From assembly GCA_013815395.1 (NCBI GenBank), contig JACDGH010000043.1, forward strand, positions 1 to 13,734: a stretch of DNA of 13,734 nucleotides, written 5' to 3'. The notes under the pieces were generated by a model, which was not told the DNA's origin, did not search any database, and worked only from the letters and a program-made list of their open reading frames with translations. Source of the stretch: Parachlamydiaceae bacterium (lineage in GTDB: Bacteria; Chlamydiota; Chlamydiia; Chlamydiales; Parachlamydiaceae). Below are positions 5,361 to 13,364 of the stretch, one piece after another (within the stretch, counting starts at the first letter, position 1; each line of letters begins with the position of its first letter). The translations under genes and the position numbers were made by a program.

Positions 5361-7680
5361 ATGGGTCAAGCGCAGCCTTCTACTTTTATTTGCTTATCTG
5401 CTTTACTTATGGGCATGGAATCAAACTGTGTTTGCCGAAGAAAACGTCGGGCAACGACCCGCAACAATTATTTCACTGCAGGGTTATCTTGGGAGGGATG
5501 AGCTAGCAAGAGCCTTTGAGCAGCTAACCTCACCTTATATCTCTGATAAATCTAATAACTCTGGCAACAACCTTTATAATCCTATTGTACTTGTCATTAA
5601 TTCCTCCTCGGGTGATCTCATACAAGTTCTCGATTTAGCTAAAAAAATCTATCAAATGAAGGTTGAGCAAGGAACCCAAGTGATTGCTTACATCGACGAT
5701 AATGCAGTGGGCCCGGCTGCCATTTTGCCATTTTTAGCGGATGACATTTATATTTCATTATTTATTTCCTGGGGAGATATCCCTCTAGGTAACCAAAACG
5801 CCTTGCCAACAAACTTACTTCGCAATCGCGTGATCAGTCTCATTGATCCCAAGAGTTCCCAATTACCTCTTATGCGCCTAATGGCTTCGGCTATGGCCGA
5901 TCCAGCACTACGCATTGTCGATAATGAGGGTTGGAATATTGCTAAAGAAGAAGATGAGACCCATCCAGCCGTAACAACAAAAGGAGAAACGCTTGTCGTT
6001 AATCACAATCAATTAAGAGATCTAGGTTTGATCAAAGGAGTTATAAGCAAGAATAGGTTTGTGAGTATGTTTGAAGAACCTAGAGCATCTCAAGCTCCAA
6101 ATGCTGTTTCACCTTTAACTTTGGAAGGACAGCCATTTACGCGTGCACAATTTGAAAAGGAATTAGATAAGCATATTAGCGTTAACGCTACTGGACCTAA
6201 TTTTATTGGACATATTCTTATTGACGACCGCACTTCAGGAATTAATGAATCCACTTGGCTGTATGTGAAAAAGGCTCTTGAATCGTATAAAACTAGTAAA
6301 CAAAAGCCTATATTTGTGATTTTAGAGCTAAATACACCTGGAGGTGAAGTTTTTGCGGCCCAGAAAATTTCAGATGCTCTCAAGGAATTAGATACACAAT
6401 ATAATATTCCCGTAGTCACATTTATTAATAACTGGGCTATCTCTGCTGGTGCCATGCTTGCATACTCTACGCGCTTCATCATTCCTACTAAAGACGCTAG
6501 TATGGGAGCTGCTGAGCCTGTATATCAAGATGAAACAGGTAAAATGGCGTCAGCCTCCGAGAAAGTTAATTCAGCGATCCGTGCTGATTTTGGCAATAGA
6601 GCGCGTTTTTTTGATCGTGATCCAAGTGTTGCAGAAGCCATGGTCGATAAAGATATCATTCTTGTAAAACGTCATGGCAAAATCATCAAGTTGGATAACG
6701 AATCCCAAATTCGCATGTATGGGCAGGATGCAGATCTCTTAATTTCCCCCAAAGGCAAATTGCTAACACTGAGTGCTGAACAAATGCTCGCTTTCGGCGT
6801 AGCTGACACAATTGTACCGCCAACAAAGACAGCAGCTTTAACGTCTCAAGAACAAGAAAGTGGTCGTTGGGATGCAAGTAAAATGGCCTTATTCCATTTA
6901 CCCTTCTTTAAAGAGATACCTAATGCAATTGTAGAATCCTATCGGATGGATTGGAAAACGCGCTTTTTTGTCCTTCTGGCAAATCCAGTTGTCTCTTCCC
7001 TTCTCTTTCTTGGACTCATCATTGGGTTGTATTTAGAGATGAACTCTCCGGGCTTTGGCCTGCCGGCTGCCATTGCATTTACTTGTCTATTCTTAATTAT
7101 TCTATCGAGCCTCTCCTTGGAAATTGCAAATTGGTTAGAGTTAATTCTTTTGTTGGTGGGTCTGGTTGTCATTCTGATTGAGTTGTTTGTACTGCCCACC
7201 TTTGGAATATTGGGAATTATTGGTCTGATTTTCTTTGGTATGGGGTTATTCGGTATGATGCTACCCGGACTTGGTTCTGTGAATTTTGAATTTGATACCA
7301 ACACTTTTAATGCCGCGGGCGAAGTTTTTATGAAAAGATTGGCCTGGCTTAGCGGAACTTTATTAATAGCCTTCATCATTATTGCGATCCTTGCACGCTA
7401 CATTACCCCTTCCTTTGCTAAATTCAGCCGGCTTATCTTGAATGGTAATGAGCAAAGTGGCTATATTGCCGGAGATAACCCAGCCACATTGCCACCACCT
7501 GGAGCCGAGGGAGAAGTTGTTTCTACTTTGCGCCCGGCCGGTAAAATTATCATTGATGATAAGCTTTATGATGCAATGAGCAATGGGGGCTTTATCGAAA
7601 AGGGGACAAAGATTGTTGTTGATCATCTCGACGGTAGTGTGATTATTGTCATTAATGCCGAGGAGGATTATTTAAAATGA
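5347..7680 (+). CDS. Long-form NfeD membrane-bound serine protease, ClpP class, with tandem ClpP-like domains
   Basis: The protein has 777 residues from ATG 5347. This start is preferred over an in-frame TTG at 5302 because it yields a classic signal peptide (MLKNEWVKR, a hydrophobic run, then VFAEE), although its ribosome site is poor. Residues 38-235 form a first ClpP-like domain: NSSSGD replaces DTPGG, and the AxSAG serine position is Gly (NAVGPAA). Residues 285-490 are an apparently active ClpP-like domain: NTPGGEV (329-335), nucleophile Ser366 in AISAGAML, and candidate dyad Lys406 in SEKVNSAI. Five membrane segments follow (roughly 541-565, 575-592, 596-615, 619-640, 667-685), then an NfeD OB-fold (720-772). 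Known NfeD/ClpP proteases cleave hydrophobic stretches, for example of stomatin partners. The gene overlaps the short nfeD by ATGA. Bacillus YqeZ-type relatives have only one ClpP domain and are much shorter. Confidence 0.87.
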   Translation: MLKNEWVKRSLLLLFAYLLYLWAWNQTVFAEENVGQRPATIISLQGYLGRDELARAFEQLTSPYISDKSNNSGNNLYNPIVLVINSSSGDLIQVLDLAKKIYQMKVEQGTQVIAYIDDNAVGPAAILPFLADDIYISLFISWGDIPLGNQNALPTNLLRNRVISLIDPKSSQLPLMRLMASAMADPALRIVDNEGWNIAKEEDETHPAVTTKGETLVVNHNQLRDLGLIKGVISKNRFVSMFEEPRASQAPNAVSPLTLEGQPFTRAQFEKELDKHISVNATGPNFIGHILIDDRTSGINESTWLYVKKALESYKTSKQKPIFVILELNTPGGEVFAAQKISDALKELDTQYNIPVVTFINNWAISAGAMLAYSTRFIIPTKDASMGAAEPVYQDETGKMASASEKVNSAIRADFGNRARFFDRDPSVAEAMVDKDIILVKRHGKIIKLDNESQIRMYGQDADLLISPKGKLLTLSAEQMLAFGVADTIVPPTKTAALTSQEQESGRWDASKMALFHLPFFKEIPNAIVESYRMDWKTRFFVLLANPVVSSLLFLGLIIGLYLEMNSPGFGLPAAIAFTCLFLIILSSLSLEIANWLELILLLVGLVVILIELFVLPTFGILGIIGLIFFGMGLFGMMLPGLGSVNFEFDTNTFNAAGEVFMKRLAWLSGTLLIAFIIIAILARYITPSFAKFSRLILNGNEQSGYIAGDNPATLPPPGAEGEVVSTLRPAGKIIIDDKLYDAMSNGGFIEKGTKIVVDHLDGSVIIVINAEEDYLK

Positions 7681-8156
7681 GCCCATACCTTCTACTATTT
7701 TTTGGCATGTTGCTGATCTTCCTCGAATTTTACGTGCCTGGCGCTGTGATGGGTGTTTGTGGAGGACTAATGGTCTTTGTAAGCATCATTTTATTTGCTA
7801 TGCAAAGCCAATCGATTGGATTCACCTTGCTCTACATTATAGGCGCTATTGTTAGTCTTGTGATTCTTTTTAAATTTGCCTTATGGCGCATTCGCACAGC
7901 CAAGCCTGGACAAAGCATCTTTTCGGATAGTAGTCAGGAAGGGTTCTTTGCTTCACATGTAGATACTTCAGTTATTGGTAAAAAGGGGATTGTTGACACT
8001 GATTTAAAGCCAAGTGGACATATCATTGTGGATGGAAAGCGTTTGCAAGCAATTTCGCAAAGTGGATACATCACCAAGGGATCAGAAGTCCTCGTCATCG
8101 GTGGCCAGGAAGCTAACCTTATTGTTAAACTCTCTAAAAAGGAAACACTCGCATGA
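7677..8156 (+). CDS. Short NfeD family membrane protein with OB-fold
   Basis: The protein has 159 residues. Membrane segments lie at about 3-20, 24-42 and 48-69. A soluble OB-fold (98-151) has the NfeD signature: GKKGIVDTDLKPSGHIIVDG, then GYITKGSEVLVIG. It lacks a protease domain. Short NfeDs are typically encoded beside SPFH/flotillin genes and are thought to bind them; the gene directly downstream is floA. The ATG at 7677 overlaps the previous stop and has a strong AGGAGG at 7661-7666. Its C-terminal domain resembles that of the long NfeD upstream, so the operon carries two NfeD OB-folds. Confidence 0.88.
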   Translation: MSPYLLLFFGMLLIFLEFYVPGAVMGVCGGLMVFVSIILFAMQSQSIGFTLLYIIGAIVSLVILFKFALWRIRTAKPGQSIFSDSSQEGFFASHVDTSVIGKKGIVDTDLKPSGHIIVDGKRLQAISQSGYITKGSEVLVIGGQEANLIVKLSKKETLA

Positions 8157-9181
8157 ATCAAACTATTCTACTTGCGGCCGAGATAGGGATGGAGTACTAC
8201 TTTCTCTTCATCATTCTTGCTATCATTCTAATTATTCTTCTTAGCATTATGGGAAAATTTATCAGTCTATGGTTCCAGGCATATGTGTCAGGAACACCTA
8301 TGTCTATTTTCAACATTATAGGCATGAGCCTGCGAAAAATTCCGCCACGCGTGATTGTGAATGCCCGTATTAACTCATTCAAGGCTGGTTTAAAGCAGAT
8401 CACTGTTTCTGACTTAGAAACGCATTATTTAGCGGGGGGACATGTTACAGAGGTCGTCACTGCGCTTATTGCAGCCGATAAAGCTAATATTCCTTTGGAT
8501 TGGCGACGGGCCACGGCAATTGATTTAGCTGGCCGCGATCTGCGCGACGCTGTGGCTACTTCTGTTAATCCTAAAGTCATTGATTGTCCAAGCCATGGCA
8601 GTTATATCACAGGTGTTGCTAAGGATGGTATTCAGATCAATGTACGTGCCAGGGTAACAGTCCGCACAAATATTGCTCAATTAGTGGGTGGTGCAACTGA
8701 AGAGACGATTATTGCACGGGTAGGGGAAGGGATTGTTAGCGCCATTGGGGGTTCCGAAACACATCTTCAGGTACTAGAATCTCCACAGCGTATATCTAAG
8801 CTAGTTCTTGATAAAGGTTTAGATTCCTCAACTGCTTTCCAAATTCTTTCGATTGATATTGTAGAAATGAATTTAGGGGAAAATATCGGTGCTAAATTGC
8901 GTGCTGATAAAGCGGAATCTGATAAACGGATTGCTCAAGCGGAAGCAGAAAAACGTCGGGCTATGGCTGTGGCTATGGAACAAGAAAATATTGCTAAAGT
9001 TCAAGATATGAAAGCAAAATTAATTGAAGCTCAAGCACAAGTACCTCAAGCCATGGCAGAAGCCTTTAGATCCGGGAAATTGGGCATTTTAGACTACTGG
9101 CGCATCCAGAATATGCAAGCAGATACAGATATGAGGAATTCTATTGCGCGCCCGGAAGATGATAGCAGACGTGGAGGATAG
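8153..9181 (+). CDS. floA: Flotillin-like protein FloA (YqfA family, SPFH domain)
   Basis: The protein has 342 residues (Bacillus FloA is about 331). One membrane segment (about 17-33) is followed by GKFISLWFQAYVSG. The SPFH/PHB domain runs from about 40 to 240, with typical stretches IPPRVIVNARI (63-73), VVTALIAADKANIPL (101-115) and VRARVTVRTNIAQLVGG (164-180). The C-terminal coiled coil is rich in AEAEKRRAMA. The end, SGKLGILDYWRIQNMQADTDMR, is a very FloA-like tail. FloA scaffolds membrane microdomains and works with NfeD partners. The start overlaps the short nfeD stop (ATGA), with AAGGA at 8139-8143. The stop TAG abuts the next ATG with no gap. The order protease-NfeD, flotillin, small protein recalls Bacillus yqeZ-yqfA-yqfB. 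Confidence 0.93.
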   Translation: MNQTILLAAEIGMEYYFLFIILAIILIILLSIMGKFISLWFQAYVSGTPMSIFNIIGMSLRKIPPRVIVNARINSFKAGLKQITVSDLETHYLAGGHVTEVVTALIAADKANIPLDWRRATAIDLAGRDLRDAVATSVNPKVIDCPSHGSYITGVAKDGIQINVRARVTVRTNIAQLVGGATEETIIARVGEGIVSAIGGSETHLQVLESPQRISKLVLDKGLDSSTAFQILSIDIVEMNLGENIGAKLRADKAESDKRIAQAEAEKRRAMAVAMEQENIAKVQDMKAKLIEAQAQVPQAMAEAFRSGKLGILDYWRIQNMQADTDMRNSIARPEDDSRRGG

Positions 9182-9733
9182 ATGACGTTTATTGAGTTTC
9201 TAGGATTTTGTATTAGCTTAGTTGCAATGATTTTTTTAGTTGGCAAGCGCTTTTGGGATGAGAATCGCCGTCGACTTTACCCCGAAAAATATGCTGAAGA
9301 ACAGAGAAAAAAAGAAAAGCTTCTTTCAAAATTTATGGAATCTCTAGACGATAATCGAAAAGACACTGTTAAAAAATATTTTGATAACGATAAAGATTAC
9401 GAGGAGGATGGCGAGGAAGATGGCGAGGAAAACGCTAATAAACGCATAGATGTTAAAGTTCAGGAAGTGAAGCCGCGTCCGGTGCTAATAACACGTCAAA
9501 AACCACCCTCGCTCCTTAAAGGTTCTATGAAAGACTCGTATCATGAAGGCATTGCGAGCGGAAAATTTTTAAAAGGGGAGGCTTCAGCTTATGACTTGAA
9601 CAGGCCAAATAGTGCACCTTCGCGTGCTTCTGCGATTTTGAATAGCTTGCCATCGCCAAAAAACATGTTAATCATCAAAGAAGTATTTGGACCACCAAAA
9701 AGCATGCGTATCAATCCTTGGGATGATGAGTAG
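9182..9733 (+). CDS. Membrane-anchored charged protein of unknown function in floA operon
   Basis: The protein has 183 residues. One N-terminal hydrophobic segment (about 3-20) has no cleavage site, so it is probably a membrane anchor with the rest in the cytosol. A lysine/glutamate-rich helix (22-65), an acidic stretch with EEDGEEDGEE (74-83), and a basic, proline-containing linker follow. The C-terminal block (147-178) contains IIKEVFGPPKSMR. I do not recognise a named family, although a GPPK/R-x-LR-like ending resembles short C-terminal motifs I recall from other small anchored proteins (tentative). It starts at the base after the floA stop, with GGAGG at 9173-9177 inside floA, so it is tightly coupled to FloA and may be an accessory or adaptor. 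Confidence 0.8.
   Translation: MTFIEFLGFCISLVAMIFLVGKRFWDENRRRLYPEKYAEEQRKKEKLLSKFMESLDDNRKDTVKKYFDNDKDYEEDGEEDGEENANKRIDVKVQEVKPRPVLITRQKPPSLLKGSMKDSYHEGIASGKFLKGEASAYDLNRPNSAPSRASAILNSLPSPKNMLIIKEVFGPPKSMRINPWDDE
9404..9427 (+). repeat. 12-bp tandem duplication in the acidic stretch
   Basis: Two adjacent 12-base units (GAGGATGGCGAG and GAAGATGGCGAG) differ at one base and encode the repeated Glu-Asp-Gly-Glu of the charged protein. This is a likely site of in-frame length variation. Confidence 0.6.
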
Positions 9734-9746
9734 AAGATCGGGAACC

Positions 9747-10424
9747 ATGAATAATTACACGCATATATTTAAAGATATCAAGCAAACAGCTCTGGAATGT
9801 GGCCGCGATCCTTCTGATATAGAGCTTGTTGCTGTCACTAAATCTGTTGAGTGGCAATATATTCAACCTCTATTTGATTTAGGACAGCGTGATTTTGGGG
9901 AAAATCGAATCCAAGAAGCATTAGAAAAGAAAGCTATAGCGCCACAAGGCTGCCGCTGGCACTTTATAGGATCGCTCCAAAAAAACAAAGTGCGTAAAGT
10001 GATAGAAAACTTTTCTTTAATTCATTCTGTAGATTCTTATGAATTGGCACGAAAAATTTCAGAATGTAGTCAAGATCTCAATCTAATCACCCATATTTTG
10101 CTTCAATCTAACACATCCGGGGAGAATTCGAAGCACGGGTATTCTCCGCAAATGTGGAAAGAATGTTTTGAGGCTTTATATGTTCTTCCAAATATTTCAA
10201 TTGACGGTTTAATGACAATGGCGCCGCTTACAGAGGATGTGCCATGTATAGAAAACTGTTTTTCCTCACTTCGCGTACTGCTTGAGGAGCTCAATGTCTT
10301 AGCAAAAGGAAAAGTACAGCTACGTCATCTTTCCATGGGAATGTCCTATGATTATAAAATTGCTATTGCAGAAGGGGCTACCCTTTTGCGCATCGGCTCA
10401 GCAATTTTTCAAAATAAAATTTAA
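9747..10424 (+). CDS. yggS: YggS/YBL036C family pyridoxal-phosphate-binding protein
   Basis: The protein has 225 residues. It is a single-domain alanine-racemase-like TIM barrel that binds PLP and maintains PLP and amino-acid homeostasis in the cytosol, with no known catalytic turnover. The PLP lysine is Lys32 in LVAVTK. Other family blocks are GENRIQE, WHFIGSLQKNKV, IHSVDS, DGLMTMAP and the phosphate-binding end LSMGMSYDYKIAIAEGATLLRIGSAIF. ATG 9747 is chosen because the homology begins just after it and it lies 13 bp after the previous stop, with GGGA nearby. An earlier in-frame TTG at 9687 would overlap the upstream gene by 47 bases. It is the last gene of the operon. A run of T and A follows, without a GC stem. 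Confidence 0.92.
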   Translation: MNNYTHIFKDIKQTALECGRDPSDIELVAVTKSVEWQYIQPLFDLGQRDFGENRIQEALEKKAIAPQGCRWHFIGSLQKNKVRKVIENFSLIHSVDSYELARKISECSQDLNLITHILLQSNTSGENSKHGYSPQMWKECFEALYVLPNISIDGLMTMAPLTEDVPCIENCFSSLRVLLEELNVLAKGKVQLRHLSMGMSYDYKIAIAEGATLLRIGSAIFQNKI

Positions 10425-10468
10425 TTTTTTTATTAGATTTTTTTTAAAAACAAGAATGAATAAAAATA

Positions 10469-10497
10469 TTGACCTAAAGCACTTATTATTCTATTAA
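10469..10497 (+). promoter_or_regulatory. Sigma70-like promoter for the exported propeller/TIG gene
   Basis: TTGACC (10469-10474), a 17-base spacer and TATTAA (10492-10497) give a good consensus match with ideal spacing. They sit in an AT-rich gap 35 bases before the ATG, with AAGAGG at 10521-10526. It probably drives the two-gene unit ending at the terminator near 13400. Confidence 0.6.
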
Positions 10498-10531
10498 TTA
10501 CTTAAAATCAAATTTTCCTAAAGAGGTTAAT

Positions 10532-12655
10532 ATGTCAAGTTGTTTAAGGATTGTTTCTAGGGCATTGTTATTGCTTTTTGCTATTTCAAACACTTATCTA
10601 GAAGCTGGATGGACTCCACTTCCTGGTATTACAATATCCGCTACAAATTCTAGTGAACCGCAAATAGGTATAGATGCTTTAGGAAATGCCACAGCGATTT
10701 GGGTAGAATTAAATAGCGATAGTACTATGACATCTATTAAATTTGCAATTCTTCCTAAAGGATCAAGCACCTGGTCTAATCCTGGCACAATTTCCTCTGT
10801 AGCCCAATTCGATCTATCGGCAGCCCCACAAATTTCTGTCAATCCTTCTGGCTATTCTATTGCTATCTGGGAAGAATTTAATGGAACGAATTCAACTATC
10901 AAATCTGCTACAAGGGCTTTTTTTGGAGATGCATGGACAAGCCCACTGACTGTGTCCTTGCCAAATTCAAGTACACCACAAGTAGCAATTGACCCTAATG
11001 GGAATGCGGTAGCTGTATGGGAGGAAGATCAGGGACCTTTTAGAAATATTCAATCTGCCACATTACCTTTTGGGGCGCCAGCCTGGACAAATTTAATTAA
11101 TTTATCAGATCCAACCGACAACTCTATTAATCCACAAATTGGATTGGATGCTTCTGGTAATGGCGTGGCTGCTTGGGAAAGCGGTAATTCTAGAGGAGGA
11201 GGTTTTATAAATTCTAGAACATATTCAGGTGGTGTTTGGTTACCAACTGTAAATATTCTCTCAGGAGCAAATACACTGTCTCTAGCTTTGAGTGTTGGTT
11301 CGTCAGGAGTAGCCGTGGCTGCTTGGAGTCAACTAAATGTGGGCTTTACTACTCAGGCCGCAAGATTTATAGGGGGTGTCTGGTCACCTGCAAGCGATCT
11401 GTCTACGCCCGTTCTTAGTGCTCAAATCGAAAAAGATGTGGCGGTAGATCTGAATGGAAATGCTCTGGTGATCTGGACCACCCTTGATGAAGGATTCAAT
11501 AATGATTTTATTGAATCTTCTTATCTTCCGATAAGTTCCAACATGTGGTCAGCACCTATACTTGTTTCCTCACCCGGTGTTGAAGCGCTTTTTCCACAAG
11601 CAGCTTTTGATGCTAATGGGAATGCCACGGCTGTTTGGGTGGCATATAATTCATTTTTGACTGAAGGTATAACTCAAGCTGCAATGCTCCCATTTGGAAC
11701 AAATAGTTGGATAAATCTCACCAAATTATCTAAGGCAGGAGAAATAACAAGGTTTCCCCAAATTGCTATTGATCCAAGTGGTTATGCTGTAGTTGATTGG
11801 CAAAATGAGACTTTGACAACTGTGCAAGCAATCACATTTGTGCCGGCACCAGCTATAACCAACATCAATCCCAATTTTGGCCCGCCAATAGGGGGAAATA
11901 TAATCACTATTACCGGCACGAATTTTATAAATGTTTCCGCAGTAAATTTTGGATTAACAAGTGCCGTCTTTATAGTTAATTCCCCTACATCCATTACGGT
12001 AACTGTTCCTCCTGGATCACTCGGCACAGTGGATGTTACGGTCATTGCTTCAGCTGGAACTTCACCACTCACGGTGAATGATAGATATATCTATCAAAAT
12101 GCGGCACCATCAGTCATCAATGTTAATCCTAACGTAGGTCCTCAAATAGGCGGTAATGCCGTTACAATTACAGGCACTAATTTTTTCAATGTTTCCTCTG
12201 TAAATTTTGGTGGAACAGCTGCATTTTTTATTGTTAATTCGCCCACATCCATTACGGCAATAGCTCCTCCTGGGACTGTTGGCACAGTTGATATTACGAT
12301 CACAACCTCTGCTGGAACATCATTAATTTCAGCCAGTGATCAATATACATATCAAATTTCAGCTCCTGTCAAACCACTTCCCCCTTTAAACTTTTTAGGA
12401 ATGATTAAAACGAACAAATTTCTAAATAAGTCAGAATGTACTCTTCGAGCTACTTGGAATGCCAGTCCCTCCCCCAATATTATTTCGTATCGCATTTATA
12501 AAAACAACAAGGTGGTAGCGACAGTTTTAGCAACTTCTCCGTTAGTGTATATAACCTGCCTTCCACATTGCTCCTCAAAAGGATATGAGATAGCGTCAGT
12601 CAACTCGAATGGTCTAGTAAGTGTCCATATTCCATTACTTTTTTTGGGGGAATAA
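10532..12655 (+). CDS. Exported protein: eight propeller-like repeats, two IPT/TIG domains, Fn3-like C-terminus
   Basis: The protein has 707 residues with an N-terminal signal peptide (MSSCLRIVSR, a hydrophobic run, cleavage near EAGW). Eight repeats of about 52 residues follow, with cores such as PQVAIDPNGNAVAVWEE, starting near residues 43, 99, 149, 201, 251, 303, 355 and 409. This pattern (PQ, IDxxGNA, VW, then a W near the end) suggests a beta-propeller. Residues 441-521 and 527-607 are two IPT/TIG immunoglobulin-like domains (NPNxGPxIGGN, ITGTNF, PPG, YxYQ). Residues 613-700 look Fn3-like, with SYRIYKNNK and three cysteines (636, 676, 680). TIG/Fn3 modules are common in surface and adhesion proteins; a ligand-binding surface role is inferred. 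The stop TAA abuts the next ATG codon. There is no LPXTG or membrane anchor, and the end (PLLFLGE) is not a barrel signal. Confidence 0.85.
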   Translation: MSSCLRIVSRALLLLFAISNTYLEAGWTPLPGITISATNSSEPQIGIDALGNATAIWVELNSDSTMTSIKFAILPKGSSTWSNPGTISSVAQFDLSAAPQISVNPSGYSIAIWEEFNGTNSTIKSATRAFFGDAWTSPLTVSLPNSSTPQVAIDPNGNAVAVWEEDQGPFRNIQSATLPFGAPAWTNLINLSDPTDNSINPQIGLDASGNGVAAWESGNSRGGGFINSRTYSGGVWLPTVNILSGANTLSLALSVGSSGVAVAAWSQLNVGFTTQAARFIGGVWSPASDLSTPVLSAQIEKDVAVDLNGNALVIWTTLDEGFNNDFIESSYLPISSNMWSAPILVSSPGVEALFPQAAFDANGNATAVWVAYNSFLTEGITQAAMLPFGTNSWINLTKLSKAGEITRFPQIAIDPSGYAVVDWQNETLTTVQAITFVPAPAITNINPNFGPPIGGNIITITGTNFINVSAVNFGLTSAVFIVNSPTSITVTVPPGSLGTVDVTVIASAGTSPLTVNDRYIYQNAAPSVINVNPNVGPQIGGNAVTITGTNFFNVSSVNFGGTAAFFIVNSPTSITAIAPPGTVGTVDITITTSAGTSLISASDQYTYQISAPVKPLPPLNFLGMIKTNKFLNKSECTLRATWNASPSPNIISYRIYKNNKVVATVLATSPLVYITCLPHCSSKGYEIASVNSNGLVSVHIPLLFLGE
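11852..12352 (+). repeat. Tandem duplicated TIG-domain segment (period 258 bp)
   Basis: 11852-12094 and 12110-12352 encode the two TIG domains, which align without gaps over 81 residues (53 identical by eye). DNA stretches such as CCTACATCCATTACGG and CCCACATCCATTACGG are nearly identical, pointing to a fairly recent intragenic duplication. Confidence 0.75.
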
Positions 12656-12694
12656 ATGAATTCGATAAGTAACTTAATCAAATCAAGGTGCTCA

Positions 12695-13261
12695 ATGAAT
12701 AAAATTATATTTACAATATTATTCTCATTATTGTTTTTAGAGTTTTCTGCACTTAAGGCGAATGAAACTAGCGTGGAGATCCGATCGGCAGCTTTTTTTC
12801 ATTCTTCTAAGCTATTTCGCGAAATTTATGGAAATGTTAGTGGTAGCTATCAATTGGAAGTTGCTACCCAGCTAAATCAATGCGTTGATGGTTGGGCAAA
12901 TTTCGATTGGTTTACAAAACACGGAAGATCTAATGAATTTAATGATCCCACCAGAGTCAACATTGCTAACTTCAGTCTAGGCATCAAATATCCTTATCAA
13001 TTCTGTCAAAACTTTAGTGCATACATAGGTATAGGACCAAGTTTTTCCACGATTTGGTTAAAAAATAAATCTGAATGTAATCATTCACGCACCTCTAGAT
13101 TAGCAGTTGGCGGTATTTTAAAGACGGGTATTATATATTCAATTAACAGATGTTTTTTTGTAGATCTCTTTGTTGATTACTTATATCAACCCGTTCATTT
13201 TGATAGACGTGTAGACATTGGTGGATTCAAGACAGGGGCTGGCATCGGTGTGAAGTTTTAA
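12695..13261 (+). CDS. Small outer-membrane beta-barrel-like protein
   Basis: The protein has 188 residues from ATG 12695. This start gives a clean signal peptide (MNKIIFTILFSLLFLEFSALKA, then NETS); an in-frame ATG at 12656, directly after the upstream stop, would add 13 residues before it. The mature part alternates polar and hydrophobic residues in about eight strand-like stretches (for example FSLGIKYPY, FSAYIGIGPSF, RLAVGGILKTG, FFVDLFVDYLY). It ends GAGIGVKF with the terminal Phe typical of BAM-assembled outer-membrane proteins. The size fits an 8-stranded OmpX/OmpW-like barrel, but I cannot assign a family. Coupling to the exported propeller/TIG gene suggests a functional link, perhaps surface anchoring, which is inference. 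Confidence 0.75.
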   Translation: MNKIIFTILFSLLFLEFSALKANETSVEIRSAAFFHSSKLFREIYGNVSGSYQLEVATQLNQCVDGWANFDWFTKHGRSNEFNDPTRVNIANFSLGIKYPYQFCQNFSAYIGIGPSFSTIWLKNKSECNHSRTSRLAVGGILKTGIIYSINRCFFVDLFVDYLYQPVHFDRRVDIGGFKTGAGIGVKF

Positions 13262-13315
13262 GCTTAACATTGACTCAACATAGGTTAACGCAAAGATAGG
13301 GTTAAGGGGCTAAGT

Positions 13316-13338
13316 TGAAAATTTAAGGCAAATTTTCA
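13316..13338. repeat. Perfect AT-rich inverted repeat (TGAAAATTT / AAATTTTCA)
   Basis: A 9-bp perfect stem (13316-13324 with 13330-13338) has an AAGGC loop, 54 bases after the barrel gene stop. It has no GC content or T-tract to act as a terminator. It could protect mRNA ends or bind a regulator. Confidence 0.4.
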
Positions 13339-13364
13339 GTCATAAAATATATCAAAAAGCAATT

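Noticed and set aside
6939..7379. Antisense 146-codon frame opposite the membrane part of the long NfeD
   Set aside because: It mirrors hydrophobic codons of a well-supported gene and has no recognisable domain.
9687..9746. TTG start for YggS inside the preceding gene
   Set aside because: The 20 extra residues have no family similarity and would overlap the upstream coding region; ATG 9747 fits the family N-terminus.
12656..12694. ATG start directly after the propeller/TIG stop for the barrel protein
   Set aside because: It would place 13 extra residues before a textbook signal peptide; ATG 12695 is preferred, although translation could re-initiate at 12656.
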